This document shows, piece after piece, positions 18,198 through 27,099 of a stretch of 64,000 bases of DNA. The number at the start of each line of letters is the position of its first letter. Within the stretch, counting starts at the first letter, position 1. A program made the position numbers and the translations under genes. Origin of the DNA: WJMT01 sp964624145 (GTDB taxonomy: Bacteria > Acidobacteriota > Aminicenantia > Aminicenantales > Aminicenantaceae); the NCBI GenBank assembly GCA_964624145.1, contig CAZUXT010000003.1:62001-126000 (forward strand). Reading direction: 5' to 3'. Below the pieces are notes generated by a model. That model saw only the letters and a program-made list of their open reading frames with translations, was not told the DNA's origin and searched no databases.

Positions 18198-19991
18198 ATG
18201 AATTCAGATAGATTAGACTCCTGGAAAGAAATCTCTGAATACCTAAAAAGAGACATAAGAACGTGCACAAGATGGAAAAATTTGTATTCTCTCCCTGTCT
18301 ATAAAATCCATGATAAATCCCCCTATTCGAGAGTATTTGCCTATAAATCTGAAATAGACAAATGGCTCAAAGTTAAAACCAACAATCATTACAAGTCTCC
18401 CCTATTCACAAACAAATGGACTTACGTTGTGCTGGTTTGCCTGATCGTTCCTTTCTTATCATTTTATCTCTATATGAACTCGAATCATTCATCCCCTGAC
18501 ATCTCCCCGGACCTGTCCACTTTAGCTGTTTTCCCCATAGAAAATTTAGAAGAATCACATCACCTTGACTATATATGCGAAGGCATCACAAATGAAATAA
18601 TCAACAGGCTGCTGCTGATCAATGATTTGAAAGTCATTCCATATGACTATGAGGAAAAGAAACCGGATATCACAGATAATCCAAAAAATATTAAAAAATT
18701 ATTGGGCGCTGAATATTTGTTAAAAGGAAAAACTATAAATCAGAACAAAGAAGTCTGTATTCTTTTGGAGCTTATTAGAACCAGCGATCATTCTAAAGTA
18801 TGGGAGAACAAATTTGATTCTCCTGAAAAGAAAATCACTCATATCATTGAAAGCACTTATTTGAAAATAACAGAATTACTAGATAATAAGGATTCCGACA
18901 TGCCGTTTCTGGGAAGCTATATAGATAACGATTCCATCATCAATTATTTAAAAGGCGAATACATTCTTAACAATATTAAAAAAGAAGACAGCGATCCTTG
19001 GGAGCTTTACTACAGAGGGAAATACCTGACCGGAACACTATCACAGGAATCTAATGAAATAGCTATTGATTTTTTTAACAAAGCCATAGAAATCGACAGT
19101 CATTTCGATCTTCCCTATATAGGGTTAGCCCAGTGCTACTCAAATTATGTCAATTATGCCTGGGATTTTGATAGAAAATGGATCGACAAGGCCGAATCTT
19201 TTTTAAACAAAGCCCGGTCTTTGTCTTCTGATGAACCTGAATTTTACTCTACAGCCATTGAGGTGAATCTGGTCAAGCTGGTCGGATATGGCGAAAACAA
19301 CACAGACCAAATAGAAAAGCTGGTGAACGAAAGCATAGATAAATACCATAATAATGCCCAGCTCAATTCCATAGTGGGATACTGGTACTTTCTTAAATTC
19401 GGAGAAAAAGGAGACATTGAAAACTTTAAAAAAGCACTTAAATATAAAGAAAACAGCTTTTTTCTGAGCTCCTCATCCATCAACAATATAGTATACGCAG
19501 AATTGTTGATGCTCAACAAAGAATTTGATAAAGCACTGGATGTATGCAAAAACATGGAAAGAAACAATCCCTCCTCTTTTACAAAGTTCAGGCTGGGGGA
19601 AATTTATTATTATATGGGAGATCTAAACAGAAGCAGTTTTATATTCCATCAATTTGAAAACGCAGATCTCAAACTCAAAATAGATTCTCTGTTTTTCCTG
19701 TCAATGATCTTATCCAGAATGGGAGAAAGAGATAAAGTTCATAAAACAGTAAAAAGGATCAAGCTCCTCTCCCCTGAAAACATGACCAGGGAGGATGATT
19801 TAAAACTGGCCTCCATTTACTTCGGTTTGAATGAAAAGGAATCAGGATACAAATATCTTATAAAACACTTTGAAAACATCCCATCAAAATATAATTTTTA
19901 TATAGACTGGAAATACATAAAAATTGATAAAAATTTTGATGCTGTGAGAAATGAAAAAAAATTTAAAATGTTGTATGAAAGGAAAAAATAA
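18198..19991 (+). CDS. HTH-TM-TolB-TPR membrane regulator
   Basis: The 597-aa protein has three parts. Residues 1-58 form an excisionase/MerR-like DNA-binding region (DSWKEISEYLKRDIRTCTRW..., SRVFAYKSEIDKWL). One membrane helix follows (about 75-93). Then comes a TolB/FlgO-type domain (LAVFPIENLEESHHLDYICEGITNEIINRL, GAEYLLKGKTINQ), then tetratricopeptide repeats to the end (SNEIAIDFFNKAIEIDSHFDLPYIGLAQCY and others). This CadC-like plan, cytoplasmic DNA binding with an extracytoplasmic sensor, is common in Acidobacteriota-type genomes. The stop overlaps the next ATG by 1 bp (TAATG), so it is the first gene of a unit with the small peptide and the radical SAM gene. Confidence 0.8.
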   Translation: MNSDRLDSWKEISEYLKRDIRTCTRWKNLYSLPVYKIHDKSPYSRVFAYKSEIDKWLKVKTNNHYKSPLFTNKWTYVVLVCLIVPFLSFYLYMNSNHSSPDISPDLSTLAVFPIENLEESHHLDYICEGITNEIINRLLLINDLKVIPYDYEEKKPDITDNPKNIKKLLGAEYLLKGKTINQNKEVCILLELIRTSDHSKVWENKFDSPEKKITHIIESTYLKITELLDNKDSDMPFLGSYIDNDSIINYLKGEYILNNIKKEDSDPWELYYRGKYLTGTLSQESNEIAIDFFNKAIEIDSHFDLPYIGLAQCYSNYVNYAWDFDRKWIDKAESFLNKARSLSSDEPEFYSTAIEVNLVKLVGYGENNTDQIEKLVNESIDKYHNNAQLNSIVGYWYFLKFGEKGDIENFKKALKYKENSFFLSSSSINNIVYAELLMLNKEFDKALDVCKNMERNNPSSFTKFRLGEIYYYMGDLNRSSFIFHQFENADLKLKIDSLFFLSMILSRMGERDKVHKTVKRIKLLSPENMTREDDLKLASIYFGLNEKESGYKYLIKHFENIPSKYNFYIDWKYIKIDKNFDAVRNEKKFKMLYERKK

Positions 19992-20191
19992 TGGCAAAGA
20001 AAATCAAAGTCACTCCTAATGTTCAAAAGTGCCTTGAAATACTGGCCGAGATAGTAAAGGACATGCCTTCAGGCGATTTAAAAACAAAAGCTGAGGGCGC
20101 CGTGGATTATCTGGACCGGACATTTAAAGGGGAACCACAGCCAGCCAAAGGGGAAAATTGTCCGGAAGGCTCTTTGCTCATAAAAACATGA
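19991..20191 (+). CDS. Small 66-aa protein, candidate RiPP precursor
   Basis: No family recognised. It starts with a Lys-rich segment, then an amphipathic helix-like region (VQKCLEILAEIVKDM) and ends with a Gly/Pro-rich tail (GEPQPAKGENCPEGSLLIKT). There are two cysteines, at 14 and 57. The gene overlaps the regulator stop by 1 bp and the radical SAM start by 4 bp (ATGA), and has an AAAGGA ribosome site. A short peptide coupled to a SPASM radical SAM enzyme is the classic layout of ribosomally made, modified peptides (sactipeptide/ranthipeptide type), with leader first and core last. This is inference; it could instead be a small accessory protein. Confidence 0.65.
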   Translation: MAKKIKVTPNVQKCLEILAEIVKDMPSGDLKTKAEGAVDYLDRTFKGEPQPAKGENCPEGSLLIKT

Positions 20192-21257
20192 TTTTTTCTG
20201 ATTTAAGCTTGATTGTCACTGAATCGTGCAATTATAACTGTGTTTATTGTTACAAGAAAAAGAACAAGAACCATATGGACATATCCACAGTTGAAAAAGC
20301 CTTAAATTTTTTTTACCCAGATTAAACAGCTCTTTTTTCCTGAACTTTTACGGGGGGGAACCTCTTCTTGAATTCGATATCATAAAAAAGACCATACATC
20401 TGTTTAAAAAACTGAATACAAGATTCCATAAAAAGGCAAGCTTCAGCCTCACTACCAACGCAAGCTTTTTATCTGATGACATCATTGATTTCTTGAGTGA
20501 AAACAGATTCAAAGTCATCGTCAGCTTTGACGGTTTGGCACAGGACATCCAGAGGAAAAAAGGAAGCTCGAAATCAATTGTCCAAAACATCAAAAAACTG
20601 CTCTGCAACCAAAATATCAATCTCGAAATCAACAGTGTTTTTACTCCGAAAACAGTGGATAAGATCTCGGATTCGATCCAACTTATTTTAGATCTGGGAG
20701 TGAACCGTCTCCACTTTTCTCTTTCTATTATCAATCCATGGAGAAAAAGTTCTCTCAATAAATTGAAGAGGGAAATGGATAAATTAAAAATAATCCTGTT
20801 AAACAGGTACAAAGCAAGGGGCGACATCCCGCTTGCGGATTTCAAACCCAAAGAAAAAAAAGGATTTTTCTACTGTTCAGCGGGACAGGACAGAATGGCT
20901 GTCACCTCTGATGGAAAAGTGTGGGGATGCTTCCTGTTTCCGGAGTACAAACCTCACAGCCAAAGCGCACACAAACCCAGCGAATTCTTTTTTGGAGATC
21001 TGGATACATTCATAAAAAAACATGAGAAAATCTATCCCCGGATCTTATCCAATTACAGACAGCTTTCCATGGACCGTTTCAAAACCCCGAAAATGGATTG
21101 TTTTCTCTGCCCTTACCTGGAAGAGTGCGGGGTCTGCCCTATTAATATCTCCTTTACAGGATATCCCCTGGGAGAAATCCCGGATTATGTATGCCGGATC
21201 CACAAAATCAAAATACAAATGAAGAGAGAATTCCTGGCAGAAATCAAAAAGATTTAA
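20188..21257 (+). pseudogene. Radical SAM/SPASM maturase interrupted by a -1 frameshift at a T8 run
   Basis: From the ATG at 20188 the frame reads MIFSDLSLIVTESCNYNCVY, so CxxxCxxC (Cys14, Cys18, Cys21) is the SAM-binding 4Fe-4S site. It then reaches TAA at 20323-20325. Stepping back one base inside the T8 run at 20307-20314 restores a continuous frame (LPRLNSSFFLNFYGGEPLLEFD) to 21257, giving about 356 aa. FYGGEP is the canonical second radical SAM motif. The end has a SPASM-like cysteine set (FYCSAGQDRM, VWGCFLFPEYK, CFLCPYLEECGVCP, YVCRIH), typical of peptide maturases such as AnSME or sactisynthases. The break could be a true mutation, slippage at T TTT TTT, or a homopolymer sequencing error. 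The start is coupled to the upstream peptide by ATGA. Confidence 0.8.
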
Positions 21258-21300
21258 CCATTTTTTAAAAAAAATCGCAACCAAAATAAGTGCATTTGCG

Positions 21301-21332
21301 TATAATATATAAAGTTTATTCTCAAATGAGAA
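21301..21332 (+). promoter_or_regulatory. Putative promoter -10 and PadR operator
   Basis: TATAAT at 21301-21306 lies 70 bp before the PadR gene. Just downstream, TTCTCA-AA-TGAGAA (21319-21332) is an inverted repeat with 6-bp arms, placed where a bound repressor would block transcription. Autoregulation by PadR is inferred from position only; the -35 is not obvious. Confidence 0.4.
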
Positions 21333-21375
21333 AAAATAGCGCAATAAAATCTTATAAATTGAATATGAGGATGAG

Positions 21376-21714
21376 ATGAAGATATTATCCAAACCTGAAG
21401 AACTCATTCTCCTGGCTGTCTTCAGCTTAAAGGACAATGCCTATGGTGTTACTATCAGAAAGCATATCATTGCTAAAACAGGCGTGGACTGGACTATCGG
21501 TGCCGTCTATGTCCCTTTAAACCGTCTTGCCAGAGATGGATACCTGGAGACAACAATTGGAGAACCTACACCTGAGAGAGGGGGAAAACGGAAGAAATTC
21601 TACAGCCTAACACAAAGAGGGATGAAAGCCCTTGCCTATACAAAATGTATCAACGATTCCATGTGGCCGCGTGTATTTGCCAAGGAATTAGCCGCGCTGA
21701 CGGATAAAGAATAG
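21376..21714 (+). CDS. PadR-family transcriptional regulator
   Basis: The 112-aa protein is a single winged-helix PadR domain: LSKPEELILLAVFSLKDNAYGVTIRKHI, GAVYVPLNRLARDGYLE, and GGKRKKFYSLTQRGMKAL, the typical wing. There is little C-terminal dimerisation helix, as in short PadR forms. Its stop lies 1 bp before the permease ATG. In Acidobacteriota-like genomes, PadR genes are routinely paired with orphan FtsX/MacB permeases that carry a permease-prefix domain. Likely represses its own operon. Confidence 0.9.
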   Translation: MKILSKPEELILLAVFSLKDNAYGVTIRKHIIAKTGVDWTIGAVYVPLNRLARDGYLETTIGEPTPERGGKRKKFYSLTQRGMKALAYTKCINDSMWPRVFAKELAALTDKE

Positions 21715-21715
21715 G

Positions 21716-24247
21716 ATGAAAAGACCGCCAAAGTTTTCCGAATGGATCCTGTCTCAACTCCTTGAAAAAGAAGAACGGGAGTTCGTTATCGGTGACTTGA
21801 AAGAAATATACGGACAGGTGTGGGACTCATCCGGCAATCTGAAGGCAAAAATCTGGTACTGGGGGCAGATCATACGCTCTATCCGTCCCTTTCTGTTCAA
21901 TTTAATTTACTGGAGGATTTATATGTTTACAAACTATTTCAAGTTGGCGATCAGGCATATGAGAAGGCATTGGGGATATTCTTTGATAAATATTCTGGGA
22001 TTGGCTATCGGTATGGCCTGCTGTATCCTGATTTTTCTCTGGGTGCAGCATGAGCTGAGTTACGATAGATTTCACGAGAAGGCCGATGACCTCTATATCA
22101 TAACCATAACCAGTGATAGCAGAACCTGGGCGTCCAGTCCATGGGCCCTTGTTCCCACATTAAAAAATGATTTTCCCGAGATTTTGAAGGGAAGCTGGTA
22201 TGGCGTATTTCCTCTCCTTGCAAGATATGAAAATAAGAGTATTTTTGAAAAAGTAGCCTTGGTTGGAGACGAATTTCTGGATATGTTCACCTTCCCCCTT
22301 GTCATGGGCAGTCCCGAAGGCGCCTTTAAGGACCTCAACTCCGTGGTCTTGACCGAACGGGCGGCTGCTCGATATTTCGGGAATGAGGATCCCATCGGAA
22401 AAATTATCCAAATCGAGAACCAGATCGATCTGGCCGTAACCGGAGTGATTGAAAATGTCCCCATCAACTCCCATATGGAATTCGATCTATTAGTGCCCGC
22501 TATCTCCATTATCGGGGAGGCCAGGACGCGTACCTGGTCTATGGATGTTTCCTCTTATGTGCTGCTGCCGAGCCAGGCAGACCCGGTTGAGGTTGAAAAC
22601 AAAATATCTGAGACGATCATTAAATACGACAAGAGAACCAACAACAAATACTATGTCGGCCTTTTTCCGGTCAAGAAGATCCACCTTCACTCTTTTTATG
22701 GGACAGACCCTGTCGTGTATGTCTATGTTTTTTCTGCGATCGCTTTGATCGTTCTGATCATCGCCTGCATCAACTTCATGAATTTGACTACGGCCCGCTC
22801 CTCCATCAGGATCAACGAGATCGGAATCCGGAAAGTGTGCGGAGGGGTTCGGAAAGATCTGATCAAGCAGTTCTTAGGCGAATCTATGGGTTTAGCCTTG
22901 GTTGCTTTAATCGGAGCTTTCGTCCTGGTCTATTTGCTTCTTCCTGGGTTCAATTCCCTGGCAGCTAAACAGCTAGAGTTCGATATCTTCAACAATGGAA
23001 CGCTTCTTGTAGGATTGGTGTTCCTTGCTGTTTTCGTAGGGCTGGTCGCCGGCAGCTACCCTGCCCTGTATTTTTCTTCCTTCCAGCCTGATAGAGCGCT
23101 GAAGAAGACCTTGCAGACCGGATCAAAGAGAAGCGGCCTGCGAAAGACATTGATCGTTTTCCAATTCACCGCATCCGTCCTGCTCATTATCGCCACCGCC
23201 ACCATCTACAAGCAGATCCAGTATATCCGCAGCAAGGATCTTGGTTTCAGCAAAGACCAGATCCTGGTGGTCCGTGCACGGCAACAGCTGAGGGCCAAGT
23301 ATAACACTATCAAAGAAAGACTCCTGGCAAATCCTGATATTCTGAATGTTAGCGCCGCATCGAGTATTCCTTTGAGCATAGGTAATAATAATCCGGTATA
23401 CTGGGAGGGAAAAGGCCCTGACAGCTATGTAAGAATGAATTTTGTATGTGTTGATTATGATTACTTCGAGACCTTTGATATGGAAATGAGTTACGGTCGA
23501 AGTTTTTTGCGGGAATATCCGACAGACCGGGAAAATTACATCATTAATGAAGCGGCACTGAAGCTCACCGGCTACCAAGATCCCATAGGGAAGATGTTCT
23601 CCATGTGGGAAAATGAGGGAACGATTGTGGGAGTGGTGAAGGATTTTCATGGGACATCGCTCCATAACGACATCCGGCCTATTGTGTTTCTCATGTACCA
23701 AAACCTCCCGTACAGTAACTGGTTTATCAAGATCCGCGGATCCAGGATTGCAGAATCCATAGATTCCGTTAAAAAGACCATAGCCGCTGTTGTTCCGGGT
23801 TATCCCGTGGAACCGGAGTTTCTGGACGAACATTTCCAGCGTCAATACATCAACGAAGATCGTTTAGGGAAAATTCTGGTGTATTTCACTGGCCTTGCCA
23901 TTTTTATCTCCTGCCTGGGCCTGTTCGGTCTGGCTGCATTCATGGCGGCGCGGAGGTCCAAGGAGGTCGCTATAAGGAAAGTACTCGGTGCTTCGATTTG
24001 GAGTATCATGAGAAACCTCAGCAGGGAGTTTATCGTCCTGATTGTTCTGGCTAACATCATCGCATGGCCGCTAGGATTTTTCTTCATGAACCGGTGGATG
24101 AAAAACTTTTCCTATCACACGAGTATAGGCCTTGGAGTATTCATTACCGCCGGTACGGCCGCCCTTGCTATCGCCCTGTTGACCGTCAGCTACCAGACTT
24201 TCCGGGCTGCAACTGCTAATCCGGCCGACCGCCTGCGGAATGAATAG
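21716..24247 (+). CDS. ABC transporter permease (MacB/FtsX type) with N-terminal permease-prefix domain
   Basis: The 843-aa protein starts with a short cytoplasmic prefix domain (PPKFSEWILSQLLEKEEREFVIGDLKEIY, residues about 4-32) seen in PadR-linked permeases. Two MacB/FtsX units follow. Each has a periplasmic MacB-PCD-like region and FtsX membrane bundles (IALIVLIIACINFMNLTTARS; FTGLAIFISCLGLFGLAAFMAARRSKEVAIRKVLGAS). No ATPase is adjacent, so it would have to share one encoded elsewhere, or work as a non-transporting mechanotransmission protein. Base composition looks clearly more GC-rich than flanking genes. Confidence 0.88.
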   Translation: MKRPPKFSEWILSQLLEKEEREFVIGDLKEIYGQVWDSSGNLKAKIWYWGQIIRSIRPFLFNLIYWRIYMFTNYFKLAIRHMRRHWGYSLINILGLAIGMACCILIFLWVQHELSYDRFHEKADDLYIITITSDSRTWASSPWALVPTLKNDFPEILKGSWYGVFPLLARYENKSIFEKVALVGDEFLDMFTFPLVMGSPEGAFKDLNSVVLTERAAARYFGNEDPIGKIIQIENQIDLAVTGVIENVPINSHMEFDLLVPAISIIGEARTRTWSMDVSSYVLLPSQADPVEVENKISETIIKYDKRTNNKYYVGLFPVKKIHLHSFYGTDPVVYVYVFSAIALIVLIIACINFMNLTTARSSIRINEIGIRKVCGGVRKDLIKQFLGESMGLALVALIGAFVLVYLLLPGFNSLAAKQLEFDIFNNGTLLVGLVFLAVFVGLVAGSYPALYFSSFQPDRALKKTLQTGSKRSGLRKTLIVFQFTASVLLIIATATIYKQIQYIRSKDLGFSKDQILVVRARQQLRAKYNTIKERLLANPDILNVSAASSIPLSIGNNNPVYWEGKGPDSYVRMNFVCVDYDYFETFDMEMSYGRSFLREYPTDRENYIINEAALKLTGYQDPIGKMFSMWENEGTIVGVVKDFHGTSLHNDIRPIVFLMYQNLPYSNWFIKIRGSRIAESIDSVKKTIAAVVPGYPVEPEFLDEHFQRQYINEDRLGKILVYFTGLAIFISCLGLFGLAAFMAARRSKEVAIRKVLGASIWSIMRNLSREFIVLIVLANIIAWPLGFFFMNRWMKNFSYHTSIGLGVFITAGTAALAIALLTVSYQTFRAATANPADRLRNE

Positions 24248-24315
24248 TTCGGAGAATACAAAGGAAAACTAAATCTAAAACTTCCTTTTTCAGGGGAAAC
24301 AAGGGGTATTCTGAG

Positions 24316-24401
24316 TGCCGGAGGGGGGAGTCGAACCCCCACTCGAGTCGCCCCGAACTGGATTTTGAGTCCAGCGCGTCTGCCAATTTCGCCACTCCGG
24401 C
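24316..24401 (-). tRNA. tRNA-Leu (anticodon CAA)
   Basis: Read on the minus strand it begins GCCGGAG and ends CTCCGGC plus discriminator A (86 nt). The anticodon stem CTGGA/TCCAG encloses the loop CTCAAAA, giving anticodon CAA (Leu, codon UUG). The long variable arm (TTCGGGGCGACTCGAG region) marks a class II tRNA, and GTTCGAC is the T loop. CCA is not encoded. Confidence 0.95.
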
Positions 24402-24547
24402 AAGTTGTTGGTATTTGTGTCCAAGTATTTTAGACGCTGTTACGATGTCTGTCAACTTTACAAGCCGATAAGCGGCAAGGTGTCTGAGATTCCGGGAAGG
24501 GAGCCCCTTATTTCTTTTTAGAATTCCTGTTGTCTTTGGGCTTATCT

Positions 24548-24931
24548 TTAGTTATTTTTATTTGTCCAAGATATTTTATATTCTATTGCCTTAATCTCAT
24601 TGTGTGAATTGCAGTTAGAAGCAATGGCTTCAAAATAGGCCCTTTCGTCCGGATAAATTGTTCCTTGATTGGCAGGGAAACCAGTGGCTGTGTCTATGAC
24701 AGTCGATTTGCTTGAATCAGAATAGCAGGTGATCTCAACTTTCACATCATACCCAGCTCCGTCTCCGGTATTTTTTACATATCCCTCAAATCTGGGTGTA
24801 TTACTACTCGTATACGTTTGCTGGAGATCTCCGTCTAATATAAAATTTGCTTCTTTTTTTGAAATATTACATGAAACGATCCCGATTAGGGTTAAAAGAA
24901 TAAAGATTATAATTAATGATTTGGTTTTCAT
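24548..24931 (-). CDS. Small lipoprotein with FxLYD-like domain
   Basis: The 127-aa protein has a lipoprotein signal: hydrophobic stretch LIIIFILLTLIGIVSC, lipobox GIVSC with Cys near residue 21. The mature part has RFEGYVKNTGDGAGYDVKVEITCYSD and IYPDERAYFEAIA, the pattern of FxLYD-type beta-sandwich domains in which partly conserved 'new structure' phrases describe transport lipoproteins. The ATG at 24931 gives a compact lipoprotein signal; a GTG at 24940 is possible. No operon partner. Exact role unknown. Confidence 0.7.
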   Translation of the reverse strand: MKTKSLIIIFILLTLIGIVSCNISKKEANFILDGDLQQTYTSSNTPRFEGYVKNTGDGAGYDVKVEITCYSDSSKSTVIDTATGFPANQGTIYPDERAYFEAIASNCNSHNEIKAIEYKISWTNKNN

Positions 24932-25053
24932 CTTAATCACTACTTCTTATAGAATGATATTTTTTATGATCAGAGTCAATACTTTTTCCTATTCAATGCA
25001 CGGCTCTGTTTCTTCCTTATTCAAAAAAAGCTTTTATTTTTAAGAGATTATGT

Positions 25054-25144
25054 TATAATAGGAATGATTCTTTTTGGCCGGCTGGAGAGAATCCCCACCT
25101 TTTTGGTTCCCATCATCAACCCCCTTTTGCTGACATCAGCCGGC
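25054..25144 (+). promoter_or_regulatory. TATAAT box and long stem-loop in the 5' leader of the second C69 gene
   Basis: The 24932-25324 interval has no gene. TATAAT at 25054-25059 could start an RNA near 25066. GCCGGCTG (25077-25084) and CAGCCGGC (25137-25144) form a perfect 8-bp stem around 52 nt. That leaves a leader of about 260 nt before the start codon at 25325. The -35 is poor, and no known riboswitch class fits. Nothing else recognisable in the interval. Confidence 0.35.
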
Positions 25145-25324
25145 ACTTTCACAATGCCCTCCTCTTAAAATATTTTTATTCTCCTGTCTCTTTTGTCAAA
25201 AAAAGGCTCAAAGATTTTGATCCCGGATACATTGCTTTTTTCTTTACCATCTGCTAAAAAAAACATATCATAGTGATTAACCAATGTCAAAAAACACATC
25301 CCAACTATGAAAAGGAGGAAAAAA

Positions 25325-27085
25325 TTGGCAAAAAAGGATAATTATTTTAAAAAACTGAGCTTGATATCTCTCCTTCTTCTTGTCTTCTGCTTCATTTCTA
25401 TTGATGGTTTAAAAGGAAATGAAAAACTAAGAACAGAGGTCATTCCCACCGATGGGTGCACGGTCATCATCGTCGGAAAGGATGCCTCAACAGACGGCTC
25501 TGTCATGAGCACACACACCTGTGACTGCGGCCTCTGTGATTGGACATGGCGGTACCTCCCGGCTGCGGATTATGAAACAGGCTCAAAACGAAAAATTTTT
25601 TATATCAATCAGTTCAGAACCTGGGACCCGGATGTAGGACTTAAATGGGAAAAATATAAAGATGACTTTACCGGGCTTGAAATCCCGCAGGTCAGCCATA
25701 CCTATTCTTATGTTCACGGTTCTTTTGGTTATATGAACGACCAGCAGGTTGCCCTGGGAGAATCAACCATCGGATGCCAGGAAAAAATGAACAATCCCAC
25801 TCCTACGGCAAAGTTCGACATCACTATGCTGACTTTGATCGCAATGGAAAGAGCCAAAACAGCGCGCGAAGCTGTGAAAATAATGGGAGAGCTTGGAGAA
25901 AAACACGGATACGGCTACACAGATACGGGCGAGATGCTGGCCCTCTCTGATCCGAATGAGGTCTGGGTTTTCGAGATCATGCCTGTCGGCCCCCTCTGGA
26001 CTCCGGAAAGCGGTAAACCAGGAGCCGTGTGGTGCGCTCAGAGAGTTCCCGATGACCATGTCAGTGTGTGTCCCAATGAATCCCGAATCGGAGAAATCGA
26101 CCTTGACAATCCTGACTATTTCATGGCCTCTCCGAACGTCATCTCCTTTGCAGTGGAACAGGGCTTTTACGACCCTGAAAGCGGAGAACCCTTTAACTGG
26201 AAGAAAGCGTATTCCCCCTCTGAACACAGCGCTGAGGGCAGCAATGGTTCGAGAGCCCGTATGTGGCGGTTTTTTGACCTGGCAGCCCCGTCAAGAAACT
26301 TCAGCCCCGATACTCCGAATATGGAATTTCCTTTCTCTGTTAAACCTGATAAAAAGCTTTCAGTGTATGATGTGATGGTGATGACCAGAGATAAATTTGA
26401 AGGCACTCCCTATTATCCCGCCAGAGGACTTCAAGGAGGTGCTTTCAGCAATCCCAATCACCTTCCGTATGGATTCGAACTGGAAGGCAAAAGATACAAC
26501 ACTTCACGGGTGATCAGTGTCAACCGCGCTGAATATGTGACGGTTACACAGTGCAGGGACTGGCTCCCCGATCCAGTAGGAGGACTTGTCTGGCTTGCTT
26601 TCGGCGCTCAGGACACTTCTTGTTATATGCCGTTTTATATCGGAATCAAGAGAATTCCCCGGTCCTTCAAGATCGGAGACCACTGGAAGTTTGACAGAGA
26701 TTCCGCAAGATGGGCGTTTGATTATGTTGATTTTCACACACAGGTTGCTTACTCTCATGCCATTAAGGATGTCAGAGAGTATCAACAGAAATGGGAAAAA
26801 ACAGCTGTTGACAGAACTCCCCTGATTGATGGATATGCTGAAAAGCTTTATAAAGAAGACCCGTCACTGGCGTCGGACTTTCTGACTGACTACTGCAACA
26901 ATAATGCGGAGCTGGTTATCGATGCCTGGTGGGAGCTCGGTAATTACCTTCTGGTACGATTCAATCACCTGTGGAACTATGATGTCAAAGAAAGAAAAAG
27001 AAATGCACTGGAGTATCCGGATTGGTGGCTCAAGCTTCTTGTTGAATACAATAAATTAAAACCGATCGAACAGAAAAAAGATTAG
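25325..27085 (+). CDS. C69-family dipeptidase (second copy, exported)
   Basis: The 586-aa protein follows a signal-like segment (LSLISLLLLVFCFISI) with DGCTVIIVGKDASTDGSVMSTHTCDCG, giving the expected N-terminal Cys nucleophile after processing. Further dipeptidase A motifs are QVALGESTIGCQEKM, MERAKTAREAVKIMGELGEKHGY, LSDPNEVWVFEIMPVG and AQRVPDDHVSVCPNESRIGEIDL. I chose TTG at 25325 because AAGGAGG at 25312-25318 sits 6 nt before it; an ATG at 25307 lies upstream of that site. It is longer than the C69 enzyme at 14.3-15.8 kb and clearly divergent from it. Likely periplasmic dipeptide hydrolysis. Confidence 0.87.
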   Translation: MAKKDNYFKKLSLISLLLLVFCFISIDGLKGNEKLRTEVIPTDGCTVIIVGKDASTDGSVMSTHTCDCGLCDWTWRYLPAADYETGSKRKIFYINQFRTWDPDVGLKWEKYKDDFTGLEIPQVSHTYSYVHGSFGYMNDQQVALGESTIGCQEKMNNPTPTAKFDITMLTLIAMERAKTAREAVKIMGELGEKHGYGYTDTGEMLALSDPNEVWVFEIMPVGPLWTPESGKPGAVWCAQRVPDDHVSVCPNESRIGEIDLDNPDYFMASPNVISFAVEQGFYDPESGEPFNWKKAYSPSEHSAEGSNGSRARMWRFFDLAAPSRNFSPDTPNMEFPFSVKPDKKLSVYDVMVMTRDKFEGTPYYPARGLQGGAFSNPNHLPYGFELEGKRYNTSRVISVNRAEYVTVTQCRDWLPDPVGGLVWLAFGAQDTSCYMPFYIGIKRIPRSFKIGDHWKFDRDSARWAFDYVDFHTQVAYSHAIKDVREYQQKWEKTAVDRTPLIDGYAEKLYKEDPSLASDFLTDYCNNNAELVIDAWWELGNYLLVRFNHLWNYDVKERKRNALEYPDWWLKLLVEYNKLKPIEQKKD

Positions 27086-27099
27086 ATAAAATACGCATT

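Noticed and set aside
23123..23845. 240-codon ORF opposite the FtsX permease
   Set aside because: Shadow frame produced by the higher GC of that gene; sequence has no domain logic.
24216..24455. ORF of 79 codons across the tRNA-Leu
   Set aside because: It simply reads through the tRNA gene and its flanks; no protein features and no ribosome site.
25077..25144. Possible glycine riboswitch in the leader before the second C69 gene
   Set aside because: A GGAGAGA-like stretch is present but the rest of the conserved glycine aptamer is absent.
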